Made by a program: the position numbers and the translations under genes
Notes under the pieces: model-generated
Told to the model about the DNA's origin: nothing
Database searches by the model: none
The model's input: the letters and a program-made list of their open reading frames with translations, nothing else
In this document: positions 1 through 13,153 of the stretch, piece by piece
How the letters are laid out: the number at the start of each line of letters is the position of its first letter
Numbering within the stretch: position 1 is the stretch's first letter
Assembly: GCA_961205875.1 (NCBI GenBank)
Contig: OY540816.1
Span: forward strand, 9,558,701 to 9,622,700
Reading direction: 5' to 3'
DNA length: 64,000 bases
From: Sialis fuliginosa
Lineage: Eukaryota > Arthropoda > Insecta > Megaloptera > Sialidae

Positions 1-224
1 AATTCAATTATAGAATTAAAAAAGAATGTGAAAAATATGTAAATTTCATTGTTGACTTGATAAGTCACATCATACCATAAAATTCAAACAGATTTCCACT
101 ATTAGTATATATTATAATAAATCTCTTTTTAAAATTATTGGAGTAAAATATTAAAATATTAAAAATAATTTATTGAATCTTTTAAAATATATGGTTACTT
201 TACCGGTTATCCATGAAATGGTTC

Positions 225-333
225 GGGTTCAGATTCAAGTTTGGGATATAGCGATTCGGTTCGGGTTAGGGTTAATGAAAAATACGGGGTTTTTCAGGTT
301 TACGGTTCGGGTTCGGGTTCAGGTTCAAGTCCC
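225..333. repeat. Degenerate TTCGGG-rich simple repeat
   Basis: About 110 bp in which GGTTCGGG/GGTTCAGG units recur irregularly, with one GGGTTAGGGTT. This is a decayed hexamer-like simple repeat. It is not the insect telomere repeat (TTAGG)n. Confidence 0.6.
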
Positions 334-2040
334 TGATTAAAACATCTAAATAAACACCGGGATCTGAATATTACGAATATTGGTATTTTTCGTTGGAAAA
401 CATAAATATTGCGGTTTTGTTATTAAATCTAAATTATCTATTTTCAATGTTACGATATGTTCATCTATTAGAAACTGTTATGTTTTCCTTGCTTTATGAG
501 CTGGAGTAATTTTTTTATCTCTGAAATGTGCACTAATTGGTACATCCCCAAAGTTTGTTTAATGCAAGATAAATATTAAATAAAATAAGACTAAATCGGA
601 AGGTTCTAAAAGCAAATATTATTCACTGAAATAATAATTTGAAATTCTTCAAGAAAGGATTTACTTAATTTTTTAACTAACAATATATTTATTTGTTACA
701 TATCTTTGCAGAGCAATAAATAAAACTTAGCAAGATGATGATTGTAATTATATTTGTGTGTAATTTTTAAGCAGCGAAACTAATGAATTAGGTAATATAA
801 TCATAAAATTTTTAGAGGATCTAAAATATTCTATAAAATCTATAATAAATATGATGGTTATGGTAAATACAAAAAAATTTATATATAAACAAATATATTA
901 TTTTTCATGGTTGTTCCAAAATAGAAAACAGAAATCATTGAAATTATTTTTGTTGTAATTAATACATAATAAATCGTTTTTGAAATATGTTAAATTAAAT
1001 TTAAGATGAAAATTATTATAATTTTCTAATAACAGATAAACTGTTTGTTTATAATTTTCAATCATATTAATAAACTTAATACTAAATTCTTGTTTATATT
1101 CGTACAATTTTTGCAAACAGATATTTCAACGGATGAAAAATATAAATTATAAAGAACCATTTTCCACGTGTAAACATTTACAATATTCGTCTACGCTTTT
1201 ATGAAAGATAAATTTTAAATATTAGTGGCACAGTTCATATATTTATTTTTACTTTACATACACGTTATAAACTTTACCTTGCATTGATGTAACATACAAT
1301 GTACACTTACATTTATTTAAGGCCTATTAAAAGCTGTGAGTAACTATTATTGGCTTTTACGCTTTTTTATTCGTTCTATATTTTTATCGCATTCAACTTT
1401 CTATTTACGAACTACTTTTATATATTATTGTTATTATAGCATTTTATATTATTGTTATTTTTATTACTACTTTTTATATTATATTTATTTGAATAAATGC
1501 ATTAATATAATGCGATTTTCAAAATGGTATATTATATGTACTATGTACAGTAGGTACATATAAATCTGATCCCCTTGTATTTATAAGCTTTTTATTAATT
1601 TATACTAGTTTATGTGCATTGAACTATATATATTTAAATTATTGAAATATTATTACTTTTAATGATATATATATATTTTTAATTTAATATTTCCTGTAAA
1701 AAGTATACAAATTATTATTTTAAATATAAATCAGTTTTTAAATAATTTAATTCAAGTTATAATAAATTGAATCTTCCATATTTCATATTCACTCAATTAA
1801 GAAAAAGATTAATACGAAGATATAAACTTGAAAAACATATTTTTAATATTATCAATCACATATATTTTGTAATGAGACGCACACTTCATATTAATGATAG
1901 TAAATATGTAAATAAAACACAACCGAAAACACTAAACGAAAACAAACAAATATCACAAAACAACACACAATAAAAGCGAGAAATCACAGCCGTGCTTTCA
2001 TTAATATTTATTGAACATCTGAAAAACGTGTAGTACATAC

Positions 2041-2089
2041 GCGATCCATATTCAAATGACCCGCCACTACTACCACCTGGCGGGAACAT
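2041..2089 (-). other. Possible small exon (49 nt) of unknown gene
   Basis: A GC-richer island with a possible acceptor (GTAGGTTGCAG) and a good donor (GTATGT). Read from the first base it gives MFPPGGSSGGSFEYGS with one base left over. The peptide is Gly/Ser-rich and not recognised. Phase 0 at its start would fit the end of the last sei exon, but 49 nt would shift the frame into VLSLGAD, so it is not a simple cassette. The pyrimidine tract before the acceptor is weak. Confidence 0.2.
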
Positions 2090-3929
2090 CTGCAACCTAC
2101 AAACTACTGCAATGTGGTGAATTCACGAAATAATCAATATTTCAAGCATGCAATATATTAAATCAGACGTTCTCAAACTTTGCAATTATGTGAAGAGTAG
2201 GGTAAATATACCAAATAACAATCCTACAACACATCTAAAAAATGTAAATAAATTATTGTGTTATTTATATACTAAGCTCCTTTAAAATCAACTAGTGTAC
2301 TTGTATAATTCATACATTCTACATGGTTATTCGTAAAGTTGTATATACTGTACAGGCTATTCAAATATTACCTTACATCTATATTTATATATAAGCTTAT
2401 ATACAACCACAAATATTTTCTATATATACATAAATCTAAAAATTACTATACTAAAATCAATAATTTGTACACAAATATTTAAAAATATAACACCGAAATT
2501 TAACGTGACTGAATTATACGAAATGCTTTAATTTATTTTATTATATTAGTAGACCCTATAAAATTATACACTAGTAAAGGAGACAGACACGAACATCATT
2601 AACGGCACCCAAATTAGTTAAATCAATATTCATTTTGGTTTACTTTTTATTTAAACTGCGTTTTTCGTGTAAATTAACCATAAAGTTATGTGTGTCATTT
2701 CTAGAAAAATCATTAGTTTAAAATTTTTCATGTAAAGAATAAATGCTCGAATATCATTTCAGGCATTTATTTATTGTTTTATCGATTGATTATTATAATC
2801 AAACTTGTATTAAGTTATTACATATTTTTATATACATAAAGAAAAATAACGTTTAGTCATATTTACTCTATTCGAGTTGTATTGAATTAATCTGAAAGCT
2901 AGTAATGCTTCAAGTTCGAAGAACTATTGTATTTTTAATAATTAATAACCGATTCATAAAATCAATTACCGCAAGAACGTTCTACAATAGAATTAATAAT
3001 TGACTGTCAACCCACAGTTTGAGAACTCCTTAATAATTAAATAAAAATAACACAGTCCACCCACTACTGTGATAGAGAAGAATAATGTATTACAAATAAC
3101 TCTATCTCACTTCAACGCAGCAAACGTTGTTTGTATTTTGTTTGTCTGTGTGTGTAAGGGGGTTAAAAAAGGCGATTAACATTTGCGATGGTCTGTCGTT
3201 CTAAACCAGGTCGTGCTGAATTGTCACACAAGTTTTTTTTGACGCAGTGCGTTGACGTCGAATATAAATTGTTGTTGACTTTATGGACAGAACGAGGGGT
3301 AGATGTTCTGATAATTATTACAAAAAATATATAAAAGAATGAATGTAAATTACTACCAAAATTATTTACAATAAATCAACTCGTTTTTTTATAGTTTATT
3401 ATGTTGGTATACTTTTATAGACCAAGAGTGTGTAACAATAATGGTCTCGGTCCGTTCTCGCTTAAATCATATAAACAATAAAATCATTCACACTATAGGT
3501 ATCAATCTCGCTCCGATGCAGCATAATGCAAAGAATATTTTGATCGAACCTGGCATGGATTGTACCGAAACTGGCTCATTAATGCGAATTTCATAAGATT
3601 TGATTGGAGCGAGACCGAAACGATAGTCTGGATCGACCTTAAATGTTTAAGTACTTTAGTGAATCATTTAATTAATAAAATATAAGTAATCAAATTCTTT
3701 CTCTATAACACAGCTTTTGGTCACCCCAGACGTGCTTTTAAAAATCGACTTACGCAGTGTTAGAACTTATGCGACGATTTGTATATCTGTATATGTACAT
3801 ATATATATATCTTCTCGCATTCCCAAGCATAACTCTATTTTGAAAACATCTATCAGTGTGATACTAATGCGAAAGAACGTAATTATAATTTTATCATATA
3901 TAGGGTGTTAATAAATGATAGGTTATAAC

Positions 3930-4529
3930 CAGGCCCGGATTTACCATGCAGACAGAGTAGGCAGTTGCCTAGGGCGACAAGAATTGAAGGGCGGCAAATT
4001 TTGGCGGAAACTTTGAAAACTTGTTATATTCGTGGGAATAAAAAAGTGGAAAATGACCGAATCGAGAAAAGAATCGATTTATACAAGTCTCGATATTGGT
4101 CTAATATCGAATATTCGATAAGTTTTTGTATCGAAAATCATCTTATTTTCTCCTACAGTATATTGTGATACACATAACCTCCTCTGTCATTATTACTAAA
4201 CATTGGTGAACGATTATTAACGTCATTGTTAATTTATTGTTAACAGTACGTGTGACAAGTTTCAACGGCATCAATTTTAGGTTTGTTATCTTCATAAGTG
4301 TTTTTCTTACATACAGATTTCTAAAAAACGACATCGCAAATAAACAATGATTCTTGTGTAACAGTTTACGTGATTTTCTATATCGTAGCGAAAACTTGTA
4401 TGGTCAATATACAATTCATCGATTCTGAGAACCAAAAATAAGAAGTTTAAAATGCGTAAAAATAGTGTAGGTGGGCGGCGGCATATTTCGCAAATGCCTA
4501 GGGGCGGAAAATTTCTAAATCCGGGCCTG
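3930..4529. mobile_element. hAT-type MITE, 600 bp, perfect 8-bp TSD
   Basis: Ends in 14-bp perfect terminal inverted repeats (CAGGCCCGGATTTA at the left, reverse complement at the right). It is flanked by identical 8-bp copies of GTTATAAC at 3922-3929 and 4530-4537. An 8-bp duplication with CAG...CTG ends is the hAT signature. No transposase is encoded, so it is non-autonomous. Confidence 0.92.
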
Positions 4530-5510
4530 GTTATAACTTTCAGGACTCATTTGTTTTGGTCAAAATAATTTAAAAAATCTTTAAAAACGTATGGTTACAA
4601 TAAATGTATCCATCCAAAAACTAAATAAGTATGGATATCGGACATGAAATTTTTATAATTTTGAAATTGACTATTTCTAAGAACGAAGCAAGAAAAAACA
4701 AATTTTGCGAATGACGAGTTTTTGGGTTGCGATCGCTTGGAAAACATTATTGTGTAAACAACAGTAACTGTACATGCAAATTTCAGGAGGTTGTTTACAT
4801 CATTTATGTAGAATGCATTTTACATTTTTTTATTAATGTATTGGATTTTTAGCTATCCATTTGAATATAAAGAGTTGATTTTCATAAAAATTTGGGATAA
4901 TTGAGACCAGAACTTTTGTTGTTGATGTGTATTGATCAAGAATTAGATATTTCTACCGATGCAAATTAGCTGAAAATCATATTTTTTTTAGCCCTCAATC
5001 ACCATAGATTTTATTTTAAGTAATCATGCAGCTTGTATAATTATAACTCAACATTAATTTTTATTTGGGACCACTGAGCGACGCACCGTTTCCAAATTAC
5101 AGTACTTTATAAATTACCTATACAATACGTTCTGAAAGTTTTAACCTAGATATTCTTACCACCCTGTATTCTTATGCAGAGAGTTAATAAAAATAATATT
5201 ATAACTTGTAAACAATGCGTCATATGTTTCCATACTTTATTCGTTGTTTTGACCTAAACAGTGGACTGGACACTCTATATATTACTTGTATTAGGTAAGT
5301 TTTAAATCAAGTCAACTTCAGATTCTTAATACTGAAGCTTTATAAGAAATAACTCTTAATTTAATTAAAGAAAGCACCTGAACTTTTCCATAAATAAGTA
5401 GGCAAGTATTTATGTTAAATAGGTGTTAATGTTCAGTCAAGTGCAGGATATTAAAGTAAATTGAATTAATCTATTTCCAGACATACAAGACGATACGAAT
5501 ATTTTGGAAG

Positions 5511-5623
5511 GCTGTAGCTCCCTCACAAAGAATTTCCGGGTACATGTTCATATGAAATTTTTTGCTTAAACTAACATCCTCGATCTACTGTTAATTTTTT
5601 TACGCTAGTTGTAAATCATCCTG
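5511..5623. mobile_element. Solo end of the 23.9-kb foldback family
   Basis: Runs from GGCTGTAGCTCCCTCACA to a GTAAATCATCCTG end followed by TA. It closely matches the right arm of the element at 23876-24761. No left partner is visible, so it is a truncated copy. Confidence 0.7.
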
Positions 5624-5786
5624 TATATAGAGCACATTTTAGTAAGATATTGATAATTTAAAGAAAACCATGAGTCTCGACGAGACTATTAAATAAAGTT
5701 GATATAATTCCGTTCTCGTCTGTATAAGCCAGTGCCGGATTATGTCAGCGCTGGGCCTGTAGCAAATGTTATAAAGAGGCCATTGG

Positions 5787-6060
5787 CAGTGGCGTCGCTA
5801 GGGGGGGACTTGCAGAGCGAAAATCGATAGTGACCCCCCCCCCCCTGAATAAATGTCAATAGAATTATTTTTTGTACATTAGACGAGTGAATTTTTAACG
5901 ACAGAAAAAATATCAGTGGGCTTTATTTTTTTAATAAATTGGACGATTATCATCCCTTATAGACTTGACAATGACAAAAAAAAGTCAATTGATTCAATTT
6001 ATTAGACATTTTACCCCTTGGAATCTTTAAATAACCAAAAAAGAAGGTAGGCTTTATTTT
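5787..6060. mobile_element. Truncated hAT-like MITE (CAGTGGCGTCGCTA end)
   Basis: Begins with CAGTGGCGTCGCTAGGGG and a C/G-homopolymer stretch. Its inner part (TTTTTAACGACAGAAAAA...) matches the reverse complement of the element at 41030-41311. No right-hand terminal repeat was found, so the right limit is approximate. Confidence 0.6.
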
Positions 6061-6069
6061 ATTAACAAA

Positions 6070-6350
6070 CTAGCTGGGCCCGCGCGGCTTCGCTCGCGTG
6101 GACTACGGAATTATTGTTTAGGATTTAAAAAATATATAAGTAGTTTTTTCCGACTTGATTTACTATTATCGTCACTGCTTAGTTGTTATGATACCTAACG
6201 TAACAAAATATAGCCTATAACCTGACCAGAGAATGTACCTATGAATTAAAAAAGAAACCACATAAATCGGATAAGTGGTTCTCGAGTGATAAGCGCACTA
6301 ACGGACAAACAGACAGATAGACGTTGAGCTTTATATATATTAAGGATGAG
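6070..6350 (+). mobile_element. SINE/RTE-tail-like repeat
   Basis: Starts TAGCTGGGCCCGCG followed by GGCTTCGCTCGCGTGG. It continues through AAACAGACAGATAGACG and ends in GAGCTTTATATATATT. This head and tail are typical of a short retroposon family widespread in insect genomes. The assignment rests on remembered family resemblance only. Confidence 0.5.
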
Positions 6351-7518
6351 ACGGGTGTCACAAGGGGCGTTTAATGTGGGGAAATTTAGAAAAATCGATT
6401 TAAAAAATCAAAGATCAGAACTTTAAAAATCGATTTTTCGATTAAATCAAATCGAGAAAAGAAACCCTTAAATTAAATTATTAATTACTGTAGATTTGAA
6501 TGGTATATGGTAAATTAATTCAATAAGAGATATTTTTCCATAAAGCCGCGGGACTCGCAGCATTTGCTACTCCTGCTACATTGTTAATACGGTACTGATA
6601 TAAGCTAATATCGTCTCGGCGTGTAGACCTATAAATTAATTATACACATATGTATGTCTACAAACTTAAACATGTATGGTATATATGTAGTATAGATATT
6701 TATAAATGTAATTAACATAATATATATTTACAACTCTAATAGTTGTAAATATGTATAACAACGAATGATTGATAACCATCGACCGCTTTACATATTAGAA
6801 CCAATTCTCGCTGGGAATCAATGCGTTGCATTTCTAATTAATTGGTTTTGTTCGATCGTATCAGGTTTCGGTGATTTAGCATGCTGATATTTTTTGGTGC
6901 AGTGCGTAAACGTAAAAGATAAATATTTATAAAGTGCACGCACACAAACACATGGATATTGTGTAAATTAGGAATATATATTATACACACAATTAATGTT
7001 GCGTCGATTCATTTTGATTTTTTGTAGATTTAGTAGAGATAAGTAGATATGTAAATTTAAAAATGTTTTAAAAGGAAATAAAATTTCTTATCTTAAGGCA
7101 GTGTTTCTCAACCTTTTTACCATAATTGAACCCTTGTTTGAGGGAACCTCTACATACAATTTTTATGTCATATACACTAACGGGAAAAATTAAAGGACCA
7201 CTTAAAATTTTTCGAAAAAATTGCCGATAGGTCCTTTTTTTACTTATAAGATATGAAAATTGAAGGAAATTTTCTCATCTTTTCGAATTTAGAGGTATTT
7301 TTGTGTTATTTAACTTATTTTTATGACCAAATCGCGGTTTAATAAAAAATAGAAACTAGATTTTTTTTGTAATTTTGAAAGTTACCCACGGGGATGTTTA
7401 ATTTTTTTTCTAAAATGTATATGTAGTATAAAAAACTATAGTTTTTCTATTTACAAAAAAATTTAACTCTATTTGTGTACACATAAAACAACTAAATACA
7501 AATAATCGATATCGAATA

Positions 7519-8029
7519 CAGGTGAGTTTTTTTATCTTGAGACTACAAAATATCTGGAAAAATAAGGATTTTTAAGGAAAATGTTTGCTATAAATTTTCA
7601 GGATTTAGAGGGACAAAACCAATTTTAACTTCGAGTAGAGGTTTCAGTTCATTTTGGGGTCGACTGAATTTTTTCAATTGAAAACCTATTTTTTTCAGAT
7701 TCGTATTTTGAAGAAAAAAAGATACAACTTTTGTCTGAAAAATTTAAAAAAACAACTTTATTTTTAACATTTTTTATTTATTTATTATTTAAAAAAATCA
7801 CAGTTATTTTTTTTCCTGCAAAATACTAATCTGTAAAAAAATAAATCGATTTCCATTTGAAACAATTTAGTTCACCACAAAATGATCTTTAAATTTCCAC
7901 TCAAGGTCAAGACTTTTACCTTCATTGATTTTGCCCCTCCAAATCCTAAAACTTTTGTACCAAACATTTTGCTTAAAAATCCTTAATTTTTCAGTTATTT
8001 TGCAGTCTCAAAATAAAAATCTCATTCTG
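7519..8029. mobile_element. TA-flanked foldback element nested in the hAT element
   Basis: The left arm starts CAGGTGAG and the right arm ends CTCATTCTG, with TA on each side (7517-7518, 8030-8031). The arms stay complementary for about 120 bp (for example TTGAGACTACAAAATA against TATTTTGCAGTCTCAA). It is related in layout and motif content to the element at 36955-37306. Confidence 0.8.
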
Positions 8030-8040
8030 TATAACAGAAC

Positions 8041-8450
8041 GAACAACTGTCGTGAACGTGACCATTGTCACGTTCACGACAGATCAAAAACAGTAAACAA
8101 CGAGCTTTGATTGGTTGATTTATTGAATTTCTGGTGGATTGTACCAGAAATATAAAGAATTTCATTTATTAAGCGTGTAAGGGAGTGAGACAGAAGTAAC
8201 CATAAAGAGATAGAAATTAGTGTTCTGACAGAAACGCTCGACATGAAATGAAGATAAAAGAACTTTGGCTAGCCTGGTCACTAGTTTCTATCTCTTTCTA
8301 GTTACTTATTTCTCACTTCCTTACACACTTAAAAAATTACATTCTTTAAAATTCTGGTACAATCCACCACAAACTCCATAAATCAACCAATCAAAGCTCG
8401 TTGTTCACTGTTTTTGGTCAGTCGTGAACGTGACCAATAACTACTAGACT
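8041..8450. repeat. Long inverted repeat inside the hAT element
   Basis: The left arm (about 8045-8225) and the right arm (about 8278-8445) are reverse complements with some divergence. Both carry GTCGTGAACGTGACC, AACGAGCTTTGATTGGTTGA and GGATTGTACCAGAA. The left tip also contains its own small palindrome, GTGACCATTGTCAC. Confidence 0.75.
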
Positions 8451-9104
8451 ACAATAATTACATTACAATTTCTTGTGCAGCCCTTAGCAATGTCTCGTGG
8501 AACCCTAGGGTTTCACGAAATCCTAGTTAAGAAACACTGTCTTAAGGTGTTAACAAAATCTTTGCGTTTTGAGAAAGATTGATGGAAAATTCGATTACAA
8601 ATCAGACATGTTGAAATTTATTCAATGAAACTTTTATCTGCCTTAAATATAAACAAAATCAAAAACTCAAACGATTTTTTTAATTGAAAAAATATTGGTT
8701 ACATTAAAGAAATCAAAATATTTGCTAGACAAAAAGAACAATATGCAAAGAGACATGGACTGCGCATCTGCATTACACTAATGTGTAAAATTTGGTTCAC
8801 ATAAGTGAACGTAGAACGTATACTCTATCTTTTTTACACACATGCGAGTGTAAAAAAGAGATATTATATCTTTCTTTTGTGACAACTCTATTTTAGGTAG
8901 GTATACCTGGTACACTGGTACAAATATAAAAAAATCAATTTACAAATTAAAATTTCTATTTTTAAATTATTTTTGCATATTTTTAGCCATTCAATTTCCA
9001 CAGAGTAATATGGTAAATAAGCAAACAAATAAAAATAAATAATTTCTTGTAAACTTTTATAGCTGAATGCTATTAAAATAGTTGTAGACTAATGCCCGAT
9101 TTCA

Positions 9105-9240
9105 TCTATCTATGTTACCAGTTTGTTTGTGTAATCAGCTTGGTACGCATATGTTAAATAACAAATGCTGGGTTCTGATTGGGCCATTTGGAGATTTACT
9201 TGGCTGGTACCAATAAGAGATTTTGATAAAACTGGAAGTA
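9105..9240. repeat. Dispersed repeat shared with 34.7 kb
   Basis: Contains TTACCAGTT, AGCTTGGTAC and GGGTTCTGATTGG...CATTTGGAGATTTAC, closely matching 34676-34800 in the same orientation. Family unknown. Confidence 0.65.
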
Positions 9241-9474
9241 AATTCCTTAAAAGCTATTTTTTCGAATTATTTGAATTGGCAGTAAAAAATAAAAATTTGT
9301 TTTTTATTTTGTACTGTGTAACCACATGCAGTTTGATAAAGATAAGAAAAGAATTTGTATTTTTTTGTTTACTTTATAATCTTATAACTCTGTAGGAAAA
9401 TGAATTACAATTAATTAAATGTTTAGAAATTCATATGGTCTTATTTTTATGCATAACTTAGCTCCATACCACAA

Positions 9475-9705
9475 GATTAAGAAGACTGCCACATATCTGG
9501 AGGGTACAAAATGAAAGTCTTATCTAGGTCAGGGAATTCTCCAGATCTCAACCTTATAGAAAATCTTTGAAGCGAGGAGTTTTCAAAGAAATGGTGACTA
9601 ACAAACAGCAATTAATATCTTGATTAATTGCTGTATGGCACAGGGATGAGAAGATAGCATGTCCATAAGGACAAAAGGTATCATAGCTCGTAAGAGACAA
9701 ATGAC
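9475..9705 (+). pseudogene. Tc1-type transposase relic (C-terminal part)
   Basis: In one frame the sequence reads SGNSPDLNLIENL followed by a stop. This is the Tc1/mariner block PDLNPIENLW that contains the third catalytic acid, and here the Glu is kept and the Trp codon is a stop. About 100 bp on, in a shifted frame, VWHRDEKI matches the family's VWxRDE block. Stops and a frameshift make it non-functional. Confidence 0.7.
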
Positions 9706-12700
9706 AAAATATTGACATTAATCTATTAATTATATAAAATTATATACATAAAATTTATTATTTTATAGAATAATATATATAGCAAAATGGAAAATTTTAG
9801 GACCAGCAATCATAAAGTTGATTCTTATAGAATTTTTTCGATACTATTTATTTTTCTCTAAATATTGAGGATTCATTACAATTTTAGAAAATAAGTTATT
9901 CAGCAATAAAGTTCGAAAAAGTACAAATTTTAGATTTTCAAAATTTTTAGGGAGCCCTCAATATCTAAAGAAAAATAATTGGTACCAAAAAAAGTTTGAT
10001 AAAAAGAACTATACAATAAACAAAATAAAATTGAAATTGGATATATAGGAGCTGAGATACATTTTTTGGCAATATTTACATATGCAGCCAGTTAATCTTC
10101 ATAAACCCGCCACCTGAGATGTATTACCGAGGGGAATAGAATTTGCCCTGGGATGATCAGGGCAGGTGGCAATTACTAGACCCGGGAAACATGAGCTGGG
10201 ATATAGCCAATTTGATAACATCGGTGGGGCCATCTTTGATAGCCACCATTTTGTGTCCTGCACGGATTTTCATGTGGCTCCCTATCTAAAAATCTCCCTA
10301 TGAACTGAATGTGCCATATTGCAATCAAAAAGTGCATCGTTTTTTTATGTACCAGTCGTATTATAGCTATTTATTACGTTTTTATACATTTTATTACAAA
10401 AAATGTATTTTTGAATTTTTATATGAGTTCAATATAGAAACGTTTAGGTTGTTATGAATTAATACATGCATTTATGTAAATAGGAAAACTTTTTTTCTTG
10501 TGCAGTCTTGATAGAAGATAAATTGCAAAAAATCGAAGGTGATTCTAATATAATAATATGATATAATCACTCATTGCAAATTTAAACTAACAAAAAAATG
10601 TATAAAGAATTACAATTTACATAATTTTGAGAAAAAAAAAAAATTCAATATTGGTAAATGCTTAAAAAAGTTTAATTATAATGGTAATCGTTTCATACCT
10701 ACCGTTTAAAAAAATTGGAAAGTTCATTTAATTAAAGTAATTTTAATAAATAAATTGGTAAAGAGTAGAAAACAAATTCGCTAACGAAAAACTTTTCTAT
10801 CACGATTTACGATATTTCTATTATTATAAGTACATGAATATGTATGTGCCAATGAATTACAACATATTATATCCTTTGAATACATTCATGCAAAATTGAC
10901 ACTTACCAGTGTATTATCGGTATTATCATTTTAATATTCCTTTATAATGGATATTACAAACATATGTTTTCATTTATTTATCTGCAGTATAAAATTTAGT
11001 TAAGATACAAACCATTAGAATACTGTAATAATTTGAATAGGTACTATCCAAGATTCAAACCGTTACGTCTAACAACGACTAGGTATTAAATTAATATACA
11101 AATAGTTGAGAGAAACACACATGCACACAGACCACATATATTACATTTACACATGCTTTTACACCGATACGTTGGAGGATTTGTAAAAATGTAATATTAA
11201 TTATAACTAATGTGTCTTTTAACGAGTTTTTCATGTTTTTCATTTCAATATGATACAAGTTCTAATAGGTGACTTCTCTTATTTCATTTGTTATGAGATA
11301 TTTATTATGTAATAATCCTAAATCTATTATGAACATAAACTTTAATGTCATACAAACATATTGAATATTATGTTCTTTTGTAATTTGCTGTACTGGTACC
11401 TATACTATCTTTGTATTTTATATTGTTTTATGATATTGTTAGTAAATATATATGTACTAATGTAAGTACATTTACTATTATAATTTGAATTGTTTAGTCA
11501 TTGAATTCTTACCTGAGTGATACATTTGTTCAAAATTTGAACAAACAATATGAATTTTAACGCAAATCTATAATACTATTGGCTTAAAAATTGTTTAAGA
11601 AAATTCGATGTCTGATTCTTTTTAAAATTTCATATCAATGCAAATAATAATAAAACATTAAAATACGATCAAAAAGACTGTTTATATTGGTATAAAAGAA
11701 TTGAATTGCATTAGTACCTACTTACTAGTAAAAATAGAACAAAAAGGTTCAATGACATTAATGTAAGAAGAATGTATGGATATAGATTTTTACAGAAAAT
11801 GAATACTGTGAAAAGATAATATTTTCTTACTCGTACAATGTTGAAATACGAACCAAATGTATTCTTAGAATAAAATGAAGTAATACGATACACATGTGAA
11901 AAAAAATTGGCAGATATATTATTTCTAGGGCATCAAAAACGGTAAGGAGGGAAAAATAAGGGAATAATGGATATATTGCCTAAGAAATAATACAAAGACA
12001 ATAAATACAACGTAATAATATGCACTGCATATTATTTCTTTACTTACTATCTACTTTAAAACACAAAACATAAAAACTAATAAAATGTGTTTTTTTTTCA
12101 TATACTTTATTTATAGTATATGTTGAGCTTAATTGACTAGGTGGGGATTCACCCTTAACTTTGGTGCTGTGATATACGTATAGCGTGTTAATTATATACA
12201 TAAGTACTAAATGAATGTACTTAGGCTCTAGATATAAAACTACTGGGCTAATTAACATATTTTTTACTAACAATATTTTACATTATGTTTCCTAAAATGA
12301 TTATTTGCATATATAAGCCATTCAGAAGCAAAAGCGACTAACCACTTGATTTGATTATCTAATTTTGATATAATATTTTTAACTGAAGAAAAGCCGCACA
12401 ATATTTTTCTAATTCAAATTTAATTCGTTTTAAAAACAACTGCATGATTTTTGAAGTTAGTCTTTTGAACGGCTCGTATGTAAGCATATAAAGCTGAAAA
12501 TTCAATGTAATGAAATATCTGATTAAATGTGTTTTGAAAATTGTTATTATATATGCAGCACATAGCCGAAAGAGCGAAAAAAACCATAGCGTGTTATATA
12601 TTCATGTACAACATTTAGTATGTCAAAATGTCTCTTGGGAAATATTTTGTCACATCCCTGTTGTGGTTGCTATTTTGTTAAAACGAAATAAAAGAAAATT

Positions 12701-12956
12701 AAAAAAAACATAGTCCTTTTGAAAAACGAGAGAGAGTAACTTCAACTAGAAAGAGTACTCTTGAGTAGGATTGTTTTAATTATAAAAAGAACGGTTTTGT
12801 ATAGATAAAAACATAATATAAGTTATTACAGAAAAAAATTTAGTTTTGGGATATCTAAATTTTACACGTGCAGAAAAATGTTACTTGTAATTAATTAATT
12901 AATTATTAAGATTTTAGTATTGCAAGTATTAAGTCCTCGTTATTTGTGAAAACATG

Positions 12957-13153
12957 CACTGAAAGAAATATCGTTCATTAATATTATGAAACGCATTCAA
13001 CAACAATGAATTCATAGTAATAATGAAGAAATACTTTATATTAAAGTAAAAATTAATTACTTTTTTACTTTTAATGAATTTTTACGTTAATATGAAGTGT
13101 TCATGGTTGTTGAATGCATTTCATAATATTAATGAACGATATTTCTTTCAGTG
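12957..13153. mobile_element. Palindromic MITE, 197 bp
   Basis: Terminal inverted repeats of about 50 bp start CACTGAAAGAAATATCG and run through ATTATGAAA and GCATTCAACAAC. The right end is CGATATTTCTTTCAGTG. The centre is about 90 bp of AT-rich sequence. No clear target duplication was noted. Confidence 0.8.

Larger units (their letters stand above)
7099..8539. mobile_element. Composite hAT-type element, 1441 bp, perfect 8-bp TSD
   Basis: Terminal repeats are CAGTGTTTCTCAACC at the left and GTTAAGAAACACTG at the right. Identical 8-bp TCTTAAGG lies at 7091-7098 and 8540-8547. The interior is not a transposase gene. It holds a TA-flanked foldback (7519-8029) and a second inverted-repeat block (about 8041-8450). 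Confidence 0.9.
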
